NCBI RefSeq assembly: GCF_001418085.1
Contig: NZ_LIQH01000039.1
Location: 186,001-250,000 of the forward strand
DNA: 64,000 nt
Source: Lacinutrix algicola
Lineage (GTDB): Bacteria; Bacteroidota; Bacteroidia; Flavobacteriales; Flavobacteriaceae
Reading direction: 5' to 3'
In this document: positions 18,567 through 26,726 of the stretch, one piece after another
Layout of the letters: the number at the start of each line of letters is the position of its first letter
Position numbering within the stretch: the first letter of the stretch is position 1
Made by a program: the position numbers and the translations under genes
Notes under the pieces: model-generated
Seen by the model: only the letters and a program-made list of their open reading frames with translations
The model's database searches: none
Told to the model about the DNA's origin: nothing

Positions 18567-18582
18567 CTTTTTTTGCTAATAT

Positions 18583-19350
18583 TTAAATTATTAATTTTTG
18601 TTGCTCTTGCTCAAGCACTTTTATTGCTTCTTCGTATCCAATATTAAAAATAGTATCTATATTTTTTATACTAAATAAACTATATTCTTTAAGTTTTTTT
18701 GGATATACTACTAAATCGCATAGATTAAATTTTAACATGGATTGATTATTAAAACTAATATCGTAAGCACGATTTAAAACTTGATAAGAGTGCTTTAAAT
18801 CTTTAGTTGTAACATCTGGTATGGGATTAACATACACACCTATAATTTTTGAACACTCTTTTTGTAGTGGTTCTACAGGAAAGTTATTTAATATGCCACC
18901 ATCTATATATGTGTTATTTTCTATTACAACTGGAGAAAAAATTCCTGGTACTGCAGCTGATGCTAGAATAGTTTTTATAAGCGTACCAGTATTAAATGTT
19001 TTTAATTCTGTAGTTATTAAATTGGTTGCAGTAATATATAATTTGAGTTTTAAAGCATCAAAATTGTCTTGAGCAAAAAAAGGCGTTAATTCTTTATGGA
19101 ATTTAGAAGTATCAATAAATCCGGGTTTATTACTTGCATATTTTTTATAATTGAAGAGAGGGACATTTTTAAAAAATTGTAAAATCTCTTGCCATGAATG
19201 TCCTGCGGCATATAAGCTACCTACAATAGCACCTGCACTTGTTCCAGAAATATGAGATATAGTAATATTATGCTCTTCAAGTGCTTTTAATACACCTATA
19301 TGTGCAACACCTCTAAGGCCGCCACCAGATAAAACTAATCCTATATTCAT
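18583..19350 (-). CDS. patatin-like phospholipase (copy 1)
   Basis: 255 residues. Complete patatin signature: oxyanion hole GGGLRGVAHIG at residues 9-19, nucleophile motif GTSAG with Ser, and the catalytic Asp in DGGILNNFP. No signal peptide, so it is cytoplasmic or membrane-peripheral. It hydrolyses acyl chains from membrane lipids in related proteins. It closely resembles the second patatin at 38346-39104 (same start MNIGLVLSGGG, same order of motifs), so they are paralogues located in two different boxed neighbourhoods. Confidence 0.93.
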   Translation of the reverse strand: MNIGLVLSGGGLRGVAHIGVLKALEEHNITISHISGTSAGAIVGSLYAAGHSWQEILQFFKNVPLFNYKKYASNKPGFIDTSKFHKELTPFFAQDNFDALKLKLYITATNLITTELKTFNTGTLIKTILASAAVPGIFSPVVIENNTYIDGGILNNFPVEPLQKECSKIIGVYVNPIPDVTTKDLKHSYQVLNRAYDISFNNQSMLKFNLCDLVVYPKKLKEYSLFSIKNIDTIFNIGYEEAIKVLEQEQQKLII

Positions 19351-19382
19351 TCTTTTTATTTAAAAATACGCATTACAGGTTA

Positions 19383-19421
19383 CAACAGTATTATCTAAAA
19401 ATAATGATGATAATATTGTTG
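19383..19421. terminator. hairpin between two minus-strand genes
   Basis: CAACAGTATTATC and GATAATATTGTTG pair as a 13-bp stem with one G-T pair. A T-run follows only on the plus strand, the wrong side for the neighbouring minus-strand genes, so terminator function is uncertain. Confidence 0.3.
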
Positions 19422-19439
19422 CTTTTTTATACTTACGTA

Positions 19440-19907
19440 TTAGGGTTTATTGTATTGGCCATATTTATTGATAATAGCCATTTGTCCAGCATGATAAGCA
19501 GTATGAGAAATAATGCGCCCAAAAGCCTCAGCTTTTGTTTTTCTCCCAAATTCTTTAGTTTCAACTATAGTTTCCCAATCTGCTTCGGTTTGTAACTCTA
19601 CTATTTTCTTTAATTCGTTAAATGAATGCTCTACATAAGTTTTAAGTTCGTCTAGTGCTGTCCAATCTCCAGTGTCTTTTTTAGCAATAACAGTTTTTGC
19701 AATGACACGAATATTACTAGCTCCAAAAACATTTTTAGCAAAAAGTAGTTCTACATCGCCAATATGCCTAATTAAAAAACCAATGCTATTTGGGGAAGGT
19801 GAAAGTTTTTTACTTAAATCCTCAGTAGTAATATCTTGTAATTGATTGGTGAATCTAGTTCTAGCTTCAATCCATAAATCTAATAAAAGGTCTGTTTTTG
19901 TTTTCAT
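19440..19907 (-). CDS. DinB family putative metal-dependent hydrolase
   Basis: 155 residues, four-helix DinB-like fold. Three His at the expected places: RHIGDVE early, and HTAYHAGQ near the C-terminus. DinB-fold proteins include thiol transferases that use bacillithiol or mycothiol and many of unknown activity. No operon partner is evident: it lies between the patatin and a lipoprotein gene with 50-90 bp gaps. Confidence 0.85.
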   Translation of the reverse strand: MKTKTDLLLDLWIEARTRFTNQLQDITTEDLSKKLSPSPNSIGFLIRHIGDVELLFAKNVFGASNIRVIAKTVIAKKDTGDWTALDELKTYVEHSFNELKKIVELQTEADWETIVETKEFGRKTKAEAFGRIISHTAYHAGQMAIINKYGQYNKP

Positions 19908-19958
19908 GAGTAGATCTCCGTATTTGTTAATTACTTAAGTATTAATAACGATAGTTAT

Positions 19959-20834
19959 TTAAAAGACTAAAGGATTTTGATCATATTTTTTAATAACGGA
20001 TAGTAGTTTTACTAAAGGGATTTCTACAGAATAACTTCCAGTATAAGATGGACACATAATACAATCATCAAAATAATACTCTATATAAGTTTCGTTTAAA
20101 ACAAAATTGTTTTTATGTTCTATAAAATCTTCTGGAGAGAGTTCCCAACAATCGTAAAACAGTTCTCCTTTACTTATTTTACTATTTATTTCTTCGTTTA
20201 TTAAAGCTGTGAATTCTTCTTCTGTATTTTCTAAAAAGAAATCTTCATAGGTCATGAATACACCTCTGTTTAAATCAAAATTTAAACAATCGAAAGAGTA
20301 GCTAGGATGCAGTGTACCAGAGTAAAAGTTTTCTTTGTAAAAAACGACACTTATTAAATCGTCATTAACATTATAAACTTTATAATTAATTAATCTATTT
20401 TCTTTAAATTTTAATAGAGCAATACTATCGCACAAAGCTTTACTTTCTAAAATAGCTGTTTCGGTTCCAGATATATCAACATAATAATTATTTATATAAT
20501 CGTTAAAATTTACATATTTAAGGTTTTGTTTCTCGTTAAGTAATGGGTAAGTAAAGTCTATAGAGTAGCCCTCTTTTTCTTTTAAATATTTTTTCTCAAT
20601 AATTAACGATTCCAGAGATTGTCTTTCGTCTTTTTTCTCAATAAGTTTATTTTGTTTTAATTCTATAGCTATAGATTTATCTTGTATAATATCTGGTGTG
20701 CTTATTACTATAGAATCAGTTTTTTCATGATTAAGTTCTATTGTGTCTTCTATTGTTTCTGTTTTTTCATTTTTAGTATCTGTTTTGCAACTAAAAAATA
20801 GAGTAAGAATTAAAATTACTATTAGGTGTTTCAT
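19959..20834 (-). CDS. lipoprotein with DUF3298-like domain
   Basis: 291 residues. The signal MKHLIVILILTLFFSC has its lipobox cysteine at 16. A Lys/Glu-rich linker spans residues ~20-75. The C-terminal half carries an RsiV/DUF3298-type pattern: FYSGTLHPSYSFDCLNFDL, TYEDFFLENTEEEF, and FDDCIMCPSYTGSYSVEIPL. Such domains are found in anti-sigma factors and lysozyme-binding lipoproteins; here there is no membrane-anchored anti-sigma part. It lies 23 bp downstream of the TerB-like gene and is probably cotranscribed from its box promoter. Confidence 0.75.
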   Translation of the reverse strand: MKHLIVILILTLFFSCKTDTKNEKTETIEDTIELNHEKTDSIVISTPDIIQDKSIAIELKQNKLIEKKDERQSLESLIIEKKYLKEKEGYSIDFTYPLLNEKQNLKYVNFNDYINNYYVDISGTETAILESKALCDSIALLKFKENRLINYKVYNVNDDLISVVFYKENFYSGTLHPSYSFDCLNFDLNRGVFMTYEDFFLENTEEEFTALINEEINSKISKGELFYDCWELSPEDFIEHKNNFVLNETYIEYYFDDCIMCPSYTGSYSVEIPLVKLLSVIKKYDQNPLVF

Positions 20835-20857
20835 TCTATAATATTTTTTTAAAATTA

Positions 20858-21298
20858 TTAAATATTTGTTTTATCTAATTCGTTTTTAGAACTGATTTCT
20901 TTTAAAAGTATCTGTAATTTACCAAGCATAATAAGTTCACTTTTATTTTTTGAGGCGAAAGCACTTGCTATAGATTCTGTTGTTTTAAGAATAAGTTTAA
21001 TAATCTCTTTTGTAAACAGTGTTGAGTTTGCTCTAGCATAGTCACAGAAATTTTTAAAACAGTCTTGGGCATCCATATGCTCATAATCAAACCATTTAAA
21101 AACAAATTCTATTTGGTATCCTGGTGCTTCATTGTAAAATTCATCTGTATTTTCATAGATTTTCCAATCATCTAAAACCATTTTTAAAAGTACATTATAT
21201 TCTTCAACTTTAACTATATTATCTGAAGCTGCTATAGCATAAAATAATTCACCTAAACTTTGATAAAAAAAAATGTTTGGTTTTTCTAAATGTGTCAT
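20858..21298 (-). CDS. TerB-like helical protein
   Basis: 146 residues from the ATG at 21298. A longer frame reaches 21355, but that start would fall inside the operator, and the predicted transcription start (~21314) lies between the two, so the inner ATG (MTHLEKPN) is chosen. The sequence is all-helical. The segment SLGELFYAIAASDNIVKVEEYNVLLKMV resembles the start of TerB-type tellurite/stress-related domains, with acidic pairs that could bind metal. The function is unknown, and the family link is a resemblance. Confidence 0.65.
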   Translation of the reverse strand: MTHLEKPNIFFYQSLGELFYAIAASDNIVKVEEYNVLLKMVLDDWKIYENTDEFYNEAPGYQIEFVFKWFDYEHMDAQDCFKNFCDYARANSTLFTKEIIKLILKTTESIASAFASKNKSELIMLGKLQILLKEISSKNELDKTNI

Positions 21299-21318
21299 TA
21301 TAACTAATTTGCTCGCTG

Positions 21319-21394
21319 TAAATGTAATACCGGCTTTGTAATATAAAAATGACATTTATCAGTATTTAACAGAGGTAAAAAAAACATATCTTTA
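21319..21394. promoter_or_regulatory. divergent Fnr-type promoter: TerB-like gene (-) and FixL-like kinase (+)
   Basis: TGACATTTATCA at 21350-21361. Minus direction: TACATTTA at 21326-21319, exactly 35 bp from the box end. Plus direction: TATCTTTA at 21387-21394, 37 bp away. The plus-strand start would fall at or within a base or two of the kinase ATG (21398), which implies a leaderless or nearly leaderless mRNA. Confidence 0.65.
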
Positions 21395-21397
21395 CTT

Positions 21398-22909
21398 ATG
21401 GAAATTTTCAAAAAAACGAATAACGTTTTTAAAACGCTTTCTGAAGCTATTTCAGAAGGTATTATTGTTGTTAATAGTAAGCAAATTATTGTTGCTACTA
21501 ATAAATCTTCGAATGCCTTATTTGGTTATGAAGAAGAAGAGCTTATAGGTAAGCCTTTAGAGATTTTAATTCCACAAAAATACCATCATAACCACTCGAA
21601 ACAAGTAGACACCTTTTTAGAGCATAGTGGCAAACGCCAAATGGGACATGGTAGAAATTTGTATGGATTAAGAAAAGATGGTTCTACTTTTCCGGTAGAA
21701 GCAGGTTTAAATCCTTTTAAGGTTTACGATAACGATTATGTTATGGCATTGATAATAGATATTACGGTGCGTAAAAAGGCAGAAGAAGAGCTAACACATT
21801 GGGCTAATATTTTTAATGAATCTTTAAATGAAATTTTCATATTTGATACAGAAACATTCAAATTTCTAAATGTTAATGCTGGAGCAATAAAAAATATAGG
21901 TTATAGTCTTGAAGAGTTAAGAGAGCTAACACCGTTAGATATTAAACCTCACTTAAATAAAGATCAGTTTAAAGAAACAATTCAACCGCTTTTAGATGGT
22001 ACGGAGATTAAAATAAAGTTTAATACCATTCATCAAAGAAAAGATGGTACTCAATATCCTGTAGAAATACATTTACAACGCTCGAGGTCTAACGATAGAG
22101 ATACTTTAATAGCTATTATACTTGATATAACAGAACGTTTAAACTATACCGAAAGATTAGAAAAAACGGTAGAAGAGCGTACACAACAACTACAAGAAGC
22201 TTTACATGTAGAAAAAGAGCTTAATGAGCTTAAAACTAAATTTTTATCTTTAGTTTCTCATGAGTTTAAAACTCCATTAAGTGGTATTTTAACCTCTTCA
22301 ACATTAATAGGTAAGTACACAAAAAGCGAACAGCAAGAGAAAAGAGATAAACACATAAATACAATACAGAATAAAGTAAAATACCTTAATAATATTATTA
22401 ATGATTTTTTATCTATCGAACGTTTAGAAAGTGGAAAAGTAAATTACAAATTCTCAACGTTTTCATTAAGTAAAGTGGTAAACGAAGTGATTTACGATGC
22501 TAATATGCTTTTAAAAGAAGGACAAACCATTATATATCCAGATGCTATTGATGATATTGTATTAGATTTTGATGAAAAAATTCTAGAGTTAATGCTTACC
22601 AATTTGGTTAATAATGCAATAAAATATTCTCCTGAAAACACGAAAATAGAAGTAAAGGTTTGGGTTGAAGAAGAAGGTTTAAAAATTAGTATTATAGATG
22701 CTGGTATTGGTATTCCTGAAGAAGAACAAAAGTTTTTATTTAATAGGTATTTTAGAGCAGAAAATGCGTTATTAACGCAAGGAACAGGTATCGGCTTAAA
22801 TATAGTGAAAAGTCATTTAGAAAATTTAGGAGGTTGCATTACATTTATAAGTGAAGAGAATAAAGGAACTACTTTTACTGTTACAATTCCGGTAAACATA
22901 ATAAAATAA
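21398..22909 (+). CDS. PAS-PAS sensor histidine kinase, FixL-like
   Basis: 503 residues, no membrane spans, so cytoplasmic. PAS1 (~12-125) resembles the FixL haem PAS. A His (His66 in HNHSKQV) and an Arg (Arg86 in GHGRN) are 20 residues apart, matching the spacing of the haem-ligating His200 and Arg220 of Bradyrhizobium FixL, and the following GLRKDGSTFPVE matches too. Non-haem relatives share much of this pattern, so haem is a candidate only. PAS2 spans ~130-245. A coiled coil leads to HisKA with the phospho-acceptor His288 (SLVSHEFKTPLSG), then HATPase (NNAIKYS, DAGIGIP, GTGIGLNIV). It is followed 5 bp later by a receiver-Crp regulator, its obvious partner. Confidence 0.93.
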   Translation: MEIFKKTNNVFKTLSEAISEGIIVVNSKQIIVATNKSSNALFGYEEEELIGKPLEILIPQKYHHNHSKQVDTFLEHSGKRQMGHGRNLYGLRKDGSTFPVEAGLNPFKVYDNDYVMALIIDITVRKKAEEELTHWANIFNESLNEIFIFDTETFKFLNVNAGAIKNIGYSLEELRELTPLDIKPHLNKDQFKETIQPLLDGTEIKIKFNTIHQRKDGTQYPVEIHLQRSRSNDRDTLIAIILDITERLNYTERLEKTVEERTQQLQEALHVEKELNELKTKFLSLVSHEFKTPLSGILTSSTLIGKYTKSEQQEKRDKHINTIQNKVKYLNNIINDFLSIERLESGKVNYKFSTFSLSKVVNEVIYDANMLLKEGQTIIYPDAIDDIVLDFDEKILELMLTNLVNNAIKYSPENTKIEVKVWVEEEGLKISIIDAGIGIPEEEQKFLFNRYFRAENALLTQGTGIGLNIVKSHLENLGGCITFISEENKGTTFTVTIPVNIIK

Positions 22910-22914
22910 AGACT

Positions 22915-23970
22915 ATGCAAACATTATTGTTAATTGAAGACGACTTGGCATTGCGTGAAAATACTGCAGAGCTTTTAGAGCTTTCAAACTATAAAGTTTT
23001 AACAGCGGCCAATGGTAAATTAGGAATTGAGAAAGCAGAATGTAATATTCCAGACCTTATAGTTTGCGATATAATGATGCCTGAAATAGATGGTTATGGT
23101 GTATTGGAAGCAATATCAAACAACCCTAAAACAAAGCATATTCCGTTTATATTTCTTTCGGCTAAAACCGAACATAAAGAAATACGAAAAGGAATGGATT
23201 TAGGTGCAGACGATTACCTTACTAAGCCTTTTGAAGAGGAAGAGCTTTTAAGTGCTATAGAAAGTAGGTTAGCAAAAGCTCAAATTTTATCTAAAATAAC
23301 TACAGAAGCTTCCCAAACAAAAGTTAGCGATAACCAAGACCGTTTAAGGGATCTCAGCGAGCTTAAGAATTTTTTTAACGACAATGGTTTACCTCATAAA
23401 TTCTCTAAAGGAGATATTATATTTGAAGAAGGTTCACATTCTAACTATGTTTATTTAATTAAAAAAGGTGTTGTAAAAAGCCATAAAATAGACGAAAATG
23501 GAAAAGAATTAATTACTGCATTGCATAAGGATGATGATTTTCTTGGTTTTACGTCCTTTGTAGATACTATGCCATATCAAGAATCTGCTACTGCTGTTGA
23601 GGCTGTAGAATTAACAAGTCTATCTAAACTGCGCTTAAAAGAAGTGTTAGGTAAAAGCCAAAATGTTTCTATAGAACTTATGAATGTTTTAACAGCAAAT
23701 ATTTCGGAAATTAAAGATCAGTTATTACAAATGGCATATAGTTCTGTTCGAAAAAAAACAGCGCAAACTATTCTTCAATTTGCTAAAGTTCTAAATAAAA
23801 AACCAGAAGAAGCTATTAAGATATCTCGTTACGATTTAGCTAGTGTTGCTGGAATAGCAACCGAAAGTTTAATACGAACATTATCAGGATTTAAAAAAGA
23901 TAATTTTATTGAAATTGAAGGACGTAACATTAAAATTCTTGATTTAGAAGCACTAGAAAATGTAGAATAA
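22915..23970 (+). CDS. receiver domain fused to Crp/Fnr regulator (A)
   Basis: 351 residues in two modules. Residues 1-120 are a phosphoreceiver: IEDD acidic pair, phospho-acceptor Asp52 (VCDIMMPEIDG), LSAK and TKPF. After a linker, residues ~150-265 form a cyclic-nucleotide-type beta barrel, and the C-terminus is a Crp helix-turn-helix (SRYDLASVAGIATESLIRTLSGF). Its recognition helix keeps the Glu and Arg that read TGA half-sites. There is no N-terminal cysteine cluster, so the signal is expected from phosphorylation, not iron-sulfur. The gene is coupled to the upstream FixL-like kinase with a 5-bp gap. This looks like FixJ input on a FixK-type output. Confidence 0.93.
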   Translation: MQTLLLIEDDLALRENTAELLELSNYKVLTAANGKLGIEKAECNIPDLIVCDIMMPEIDGYGVLEAISNNPKTKHIPFIFLSAKTEHKEIRKGMDLGADDYLTKPFEEEELLSAIESRLAKAQILSKITTEASQTKVSDNQDRLRDLSELKNFFNDNGLPHKFSKGDIIFEEGSHSNYVYLIKKGVVKSHKIDENGKELITALHKDDDFLGFTSFVDTMPYQESATAVEAVELTSLSKLRLKEVLGKSQNVSIELMNVLTANISEIKDQLLQMAYSSVRKKTAQTILQFAKVLNKKPEEAIKISRYDLASVAGIATESLIRTLSGFKKDNFIEIEGRNIKILDLEALENVE

Positions 23971-23981
23971 TTGTGGTTTAC

Positions 23982-24024
23982 TGATATTTATCATTATTTG
24001 ATATAAAAACGCTTAATACTTTTG
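23982..24024 (+). promoter_or_regulatory. Fnr-type promoter of a stress protein gene
   Basis: TGATATTTATCA at 23982-23993, identical to the hemN box, with TACTTTTG at 24017-24024 at the standard 35-bp spacing. Predicted start near 24029, ~39-nt leader. Confidence 0.8.
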
Positions 24025-24067
24025 TTTACAGCATATTTCTTAAAATATGTAGTAATTAACATTAGTA

Positions 24068-24907
24068 ATGAAGAATATTTTAATTCCAACAGACTTTTCT
24101 CAAAATGCCTGGAATGCTGCGCAATTTGCGTTAGCTTTTTTTGGTAATGATGAGGTTAATTTTATTTTAGCACATATAGAGCATCCAAGTACACTACCAC
24201 CAGCATTTGAAGCTATAAATAGTTACATAAAAGGTGAAATGTCTTCAAAGAATCAAGTTATTAAAGCTTTACAAAATAATAGAGATAAAATGCTGGAGAA
24301 TTCTTCTCTCAAAGTGTCAAATATTGTTATCGAGCATTTAAAGAATAGTTTTACAGAAGGTTTAAAACAATTAGTAGATAAGCACGAAATTGATTTAATA
24401 GTAATGGGAACACAAGGTTTTTCTGCTAGTAAAAATAAAATTATTGGAACTCATGCGCAAACTGTAATTACAAAAATTCAATGTCCTGTTTTAGTTATAC
24501 CAAAAAACGCAAAGTTTTCTATTCCTTTAAATATTGCATTTCCAACAGACTATAATTCTATTTATAAAAGTAAAGTTTTAAATACGCTAACAGCAATTTC
24601 TAACTTGCATAATTCTAGCGTTAAAGTTATTAGAATTGTAAATCCAAAAGTGGCATTAACACAGTCTCAATTAAAAAACAGAAGTTATTTAAAAGACTAT
24701 TTTAAAACAGTTACTAGCAGTAGCTTCCATAAAGTAAATCATATCAATTTTCAAGAAGGATTGCAAGAGTTTATAGATTCTATGCATATAGATATGGTTG
24801 CAATAATAGCTAAGAATCTTAATTTTTTCGAGATGCTTTTATTTAATCCATCTGTTGTTAAAATGAGTTATCATACCAATATTCCATTTTTAGTTTTACA
24901 TGAATAA
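24068..24907 (+). CDS. tandem-domain universal stress protein
   Basis: 279 residues. Domain 1 opens KNILIPTDFSQNAWNAA and ends with MGTQGFSASKNKIIGTHAQTVI; domain 2 (~150-279) is degenerate, without a glycine-rich loop, ending SYHTNIPFLVLHE. The first domain keeps the nucleotide-binding glycine signature. First of three consecutive Usp genes downstream of the receiver-Crp gene, with its own box promoter. Confidence 0.9.
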   Translation: MKNILIPTDFSQNAWNAAQFALAFFGNDEVNFILAHIEHPSTLPPAFEAINSYIKGEMSSKNQVIKALQNNRDKMLENSSLKVSNIVIEHLKNSFTEGLKQLVDKHEIDLIVMGTQGFSASKNKIIGTHAQTVITKIQCPVLVIPKNAKFSIPLNIAFPTDYNSIYKSKVLNTLTAISNLHNSSVKVIRIVNPKVALTQSQLKNRSYLKDYFKTVTSSSFHKVNHINFQEGLQEFIDSMHIDMVAIIAKNLNFFEMLLFNPSVVKMSYHTNIPFLVLHE

Positions 24908-24920
24908 AGTCTTCATTAAC

Positions 24921-24963
24921 TGATATATATCATTTTAATTATTATGTATCTGTTATAGCTTTG
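24921..24963 (+). promoter_or_regulatory. Fnr-type promoter of the second stress protein gene
   Basis: TGATATATATCA at 24921-24932 is fully palindromic; TAGCTTTG at 24956-24963 is 35 bp on. Predicted start near 24968, ~25-nt leader. Confidence 0.8.
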
Positions 24964-24992
24964 AAGTATTAATCATTATTTATAGAATTAAT

Positions 24993-25841
24993 ATGAAAAA
25001 GATACTTATCTCCACAGATTTTTCCGAAACAGCAACCAATGCTATTAAATATGCTTTAGAACTATTTAAATATGATAAAAGCGAGATAACTATAATTCAT
25101 GCTTTTGCAGATGAGGTATACGATAATACAATCGAAATGTCTAGAGAGTATTTAGAAGAATATAAAGACAAAGTTGAGAAAAATGTAGATAAAAGATTGC
25201 AAGAAGTAATTGCCGAAATGCTTGAAATTTCTCCAAACCCTAGACATGTTTACAACAGACAGTCAAGATTTGGTAGTATTGTAGATGTTATTAACGACTT
25301 TGTAGATAGCGAAAATGTAGATGTTGTAGTTATGGGTACAAAAGGAAAAACAAACAATCCTAAAGTAACCTTTGGTAGTAATACTATAAAAGTTATTAAA
25401 TATGTACAATGTCCTGTTTTGGCAGTTCCAGCTACTTATCATGATATGCATCCTAAAAACATATTATTTCCAACAGATTTTATGATTCCTTTTAAAAGAA
25501 GAGAACTTAAGCTAATAAGTAGTTTAGCTAAGAATTATGTGTCTACTATTAATATGTTATATGTTTCTAAAGCGAAACATTTATCTCATAGACAACAGGA
25601 TAATCGAGCTTTTGTAAATAGTTGTTTTAACGATAATAAGTTTTTGTGCACACAAACACCAGAGGATAATGTTACAGAAACTATTAATAAAACGATTAAA
25701 GAGCAAGATATAGATATGCTTGTTATGGTTAATGAAAGACATTCCTATCTTGAAGATATACTATACAACTCTACTATAGATAAAATAGGCTTAGAGATTA
25801 AAATTCCATTTATGGTACTTCAAAATTTACGCAGAGAATAA
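24993..25841 (+). CDS. tandem-domain universal stress protein
   Basis: 282 residues. Domain 1 begins KKILISTDFSETATNAI and ends VMGTKGKTNNPKVTFGSNTIKV; domain 2 opens with ILFPTDFMIPFKRRELKL and lacks a clear nucleotide loop. Eighteen bases separate it from the next Usp gene, so the two and the nuclease gene beyond form one operon. Confidence 0.9.
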   Translation: MKKILISTDFSETATNAIKYALELFKYDKSEITIIHAFADEVYDNTIEMSREYLEEYKDKVEKNVDKRLQEVIAEMLEISPNPRHVYNRQSRFGSIVDVINDFVDSENVDVVVMGTKGKTNNPKVTFGSNTIKVIKYVQCPVLAVPATYHDMHPKNILFPTDFMIPFKRRELKLISSLAKNYVSTINMLYVSKAKHLSHRQQDNRAFVNSCFNDNKFLCTQTPEDNVTETINKTIKEQDIDMLVMVNERHSYLEDILYNSTIDKIGLEIKIPFMVLQNLRRE

Positions 25842-25859
25842 CTTCAAAATATTAGATAG

Positions 25860-26717
25860 ATGAAACATATTTTATTACCAACAGATTTTTCGGACAATGC
25901 ATACAACGCCATTTCTTATGCGGTACAATTTTATAAAGATGTGGAGTGTACATTTTATATTCTTCATACATATACACCTTCTACTATAAGTTCTAGTAAT
26001 ATGTTAGATAGTTATAGTGTATTAAAAATGTATGAAATTGAAGAAGAAACTGCTAACTTAAATTTAAGTGAGTTAAAAGAAAGTATTGAGAAAACGTTTA
26101 ATAATAGCAAACATACATTTGTTTGTATTTCGGCATTTAATTTATTGATTCCGGAAATGAAAGAAATTATAAACAAAAATGCTATTGAATTAGTAATAAT
26201 GGGAACTAAGGGAGCAACTGGAGCTAAAGAAGTATTTTTAGGATCGCAAACTATGTACGCCATAAAAAAGTTAAAATGTCCAGTAATTGCTGTACCATCG
26301 AGTTTTAAGTTTGAAACACCCAAAAACATATTGTTTCCAACAGATTATAAACTTAAAAAATCTAATAAATACTTAGAACTTATTAGAGATGTATGTAAAG
26401 AACACAGCTCAATATTACATTTTCTAAATGCATATTACCATCTTCCTTTAGAAGAAGAACAAAAACGTATGAAAGTGTTTTTAGATGCTTTTTTTATAGA
26501 TAATGCTCACGAGTTTCATATAGGAGAAGATCAAGATTTAATTGAAGTTATAAAGACTTTCGAGATAGAAAATAAGATTAATTTTTTAGTGATGATTCAT
26601 AACAAGCATAGCTTTTTCGAAAACTTATTATTTACACCTGTTATTAATAAAATGGTGTACTATACTAATGTTCCTTTTTTAGTTATTCCTTCAGAAGAAA
26701 GAATTGAAAGCCTTTAA
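25860..26717 (+). CDS. tandem-domain universal stress protein
   Basis: 285 residues. Domain 1: KHILLPTDFSDNAYNAI to MGTKGATGAKEVFLGSQTM, the canonical nucleotide loop. Domain 2 opens NILFPTDYKLKKSNKYLEL and ends YTNVPFLVIPSEE. Nine bases separate it from the ATP-cone/nuclease gene, indicating cotranscription. Confidence 0.9.
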   Translation: MKHILLPTDFSDNAYNAISYAVQFYKDVECTFYILHTYTPSTISSSNMLDSYSVLKMYEIEEETANLNLSELKESIEKTFNNSKHTFVCISAFNLLIPEMKEIINKNAIELVIMGTKGATGAKEVFLGSQTMYAIKKLKCPVIAVPSSFKFETPKNILFPTDYKLKKSNKYLELIRDVCKEHSSILHFLNAYYHLPLEEEQKRMKVFLDAFFIDNAHEFHIGEDQDLIEVIKTFEIENKINFLVMIHNKHSFFENLLFTPVINKMVYYTNVPFLVIPSEERIESL

Positions 26718-26726
26718 TATTTTATT

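Noticed and set aside
21299-21355. N-terminal extension of the TerB-like protein
   Set aside because: That start would lie within the operator at 21350-21361, and the predicted transcription start is downstream of it.
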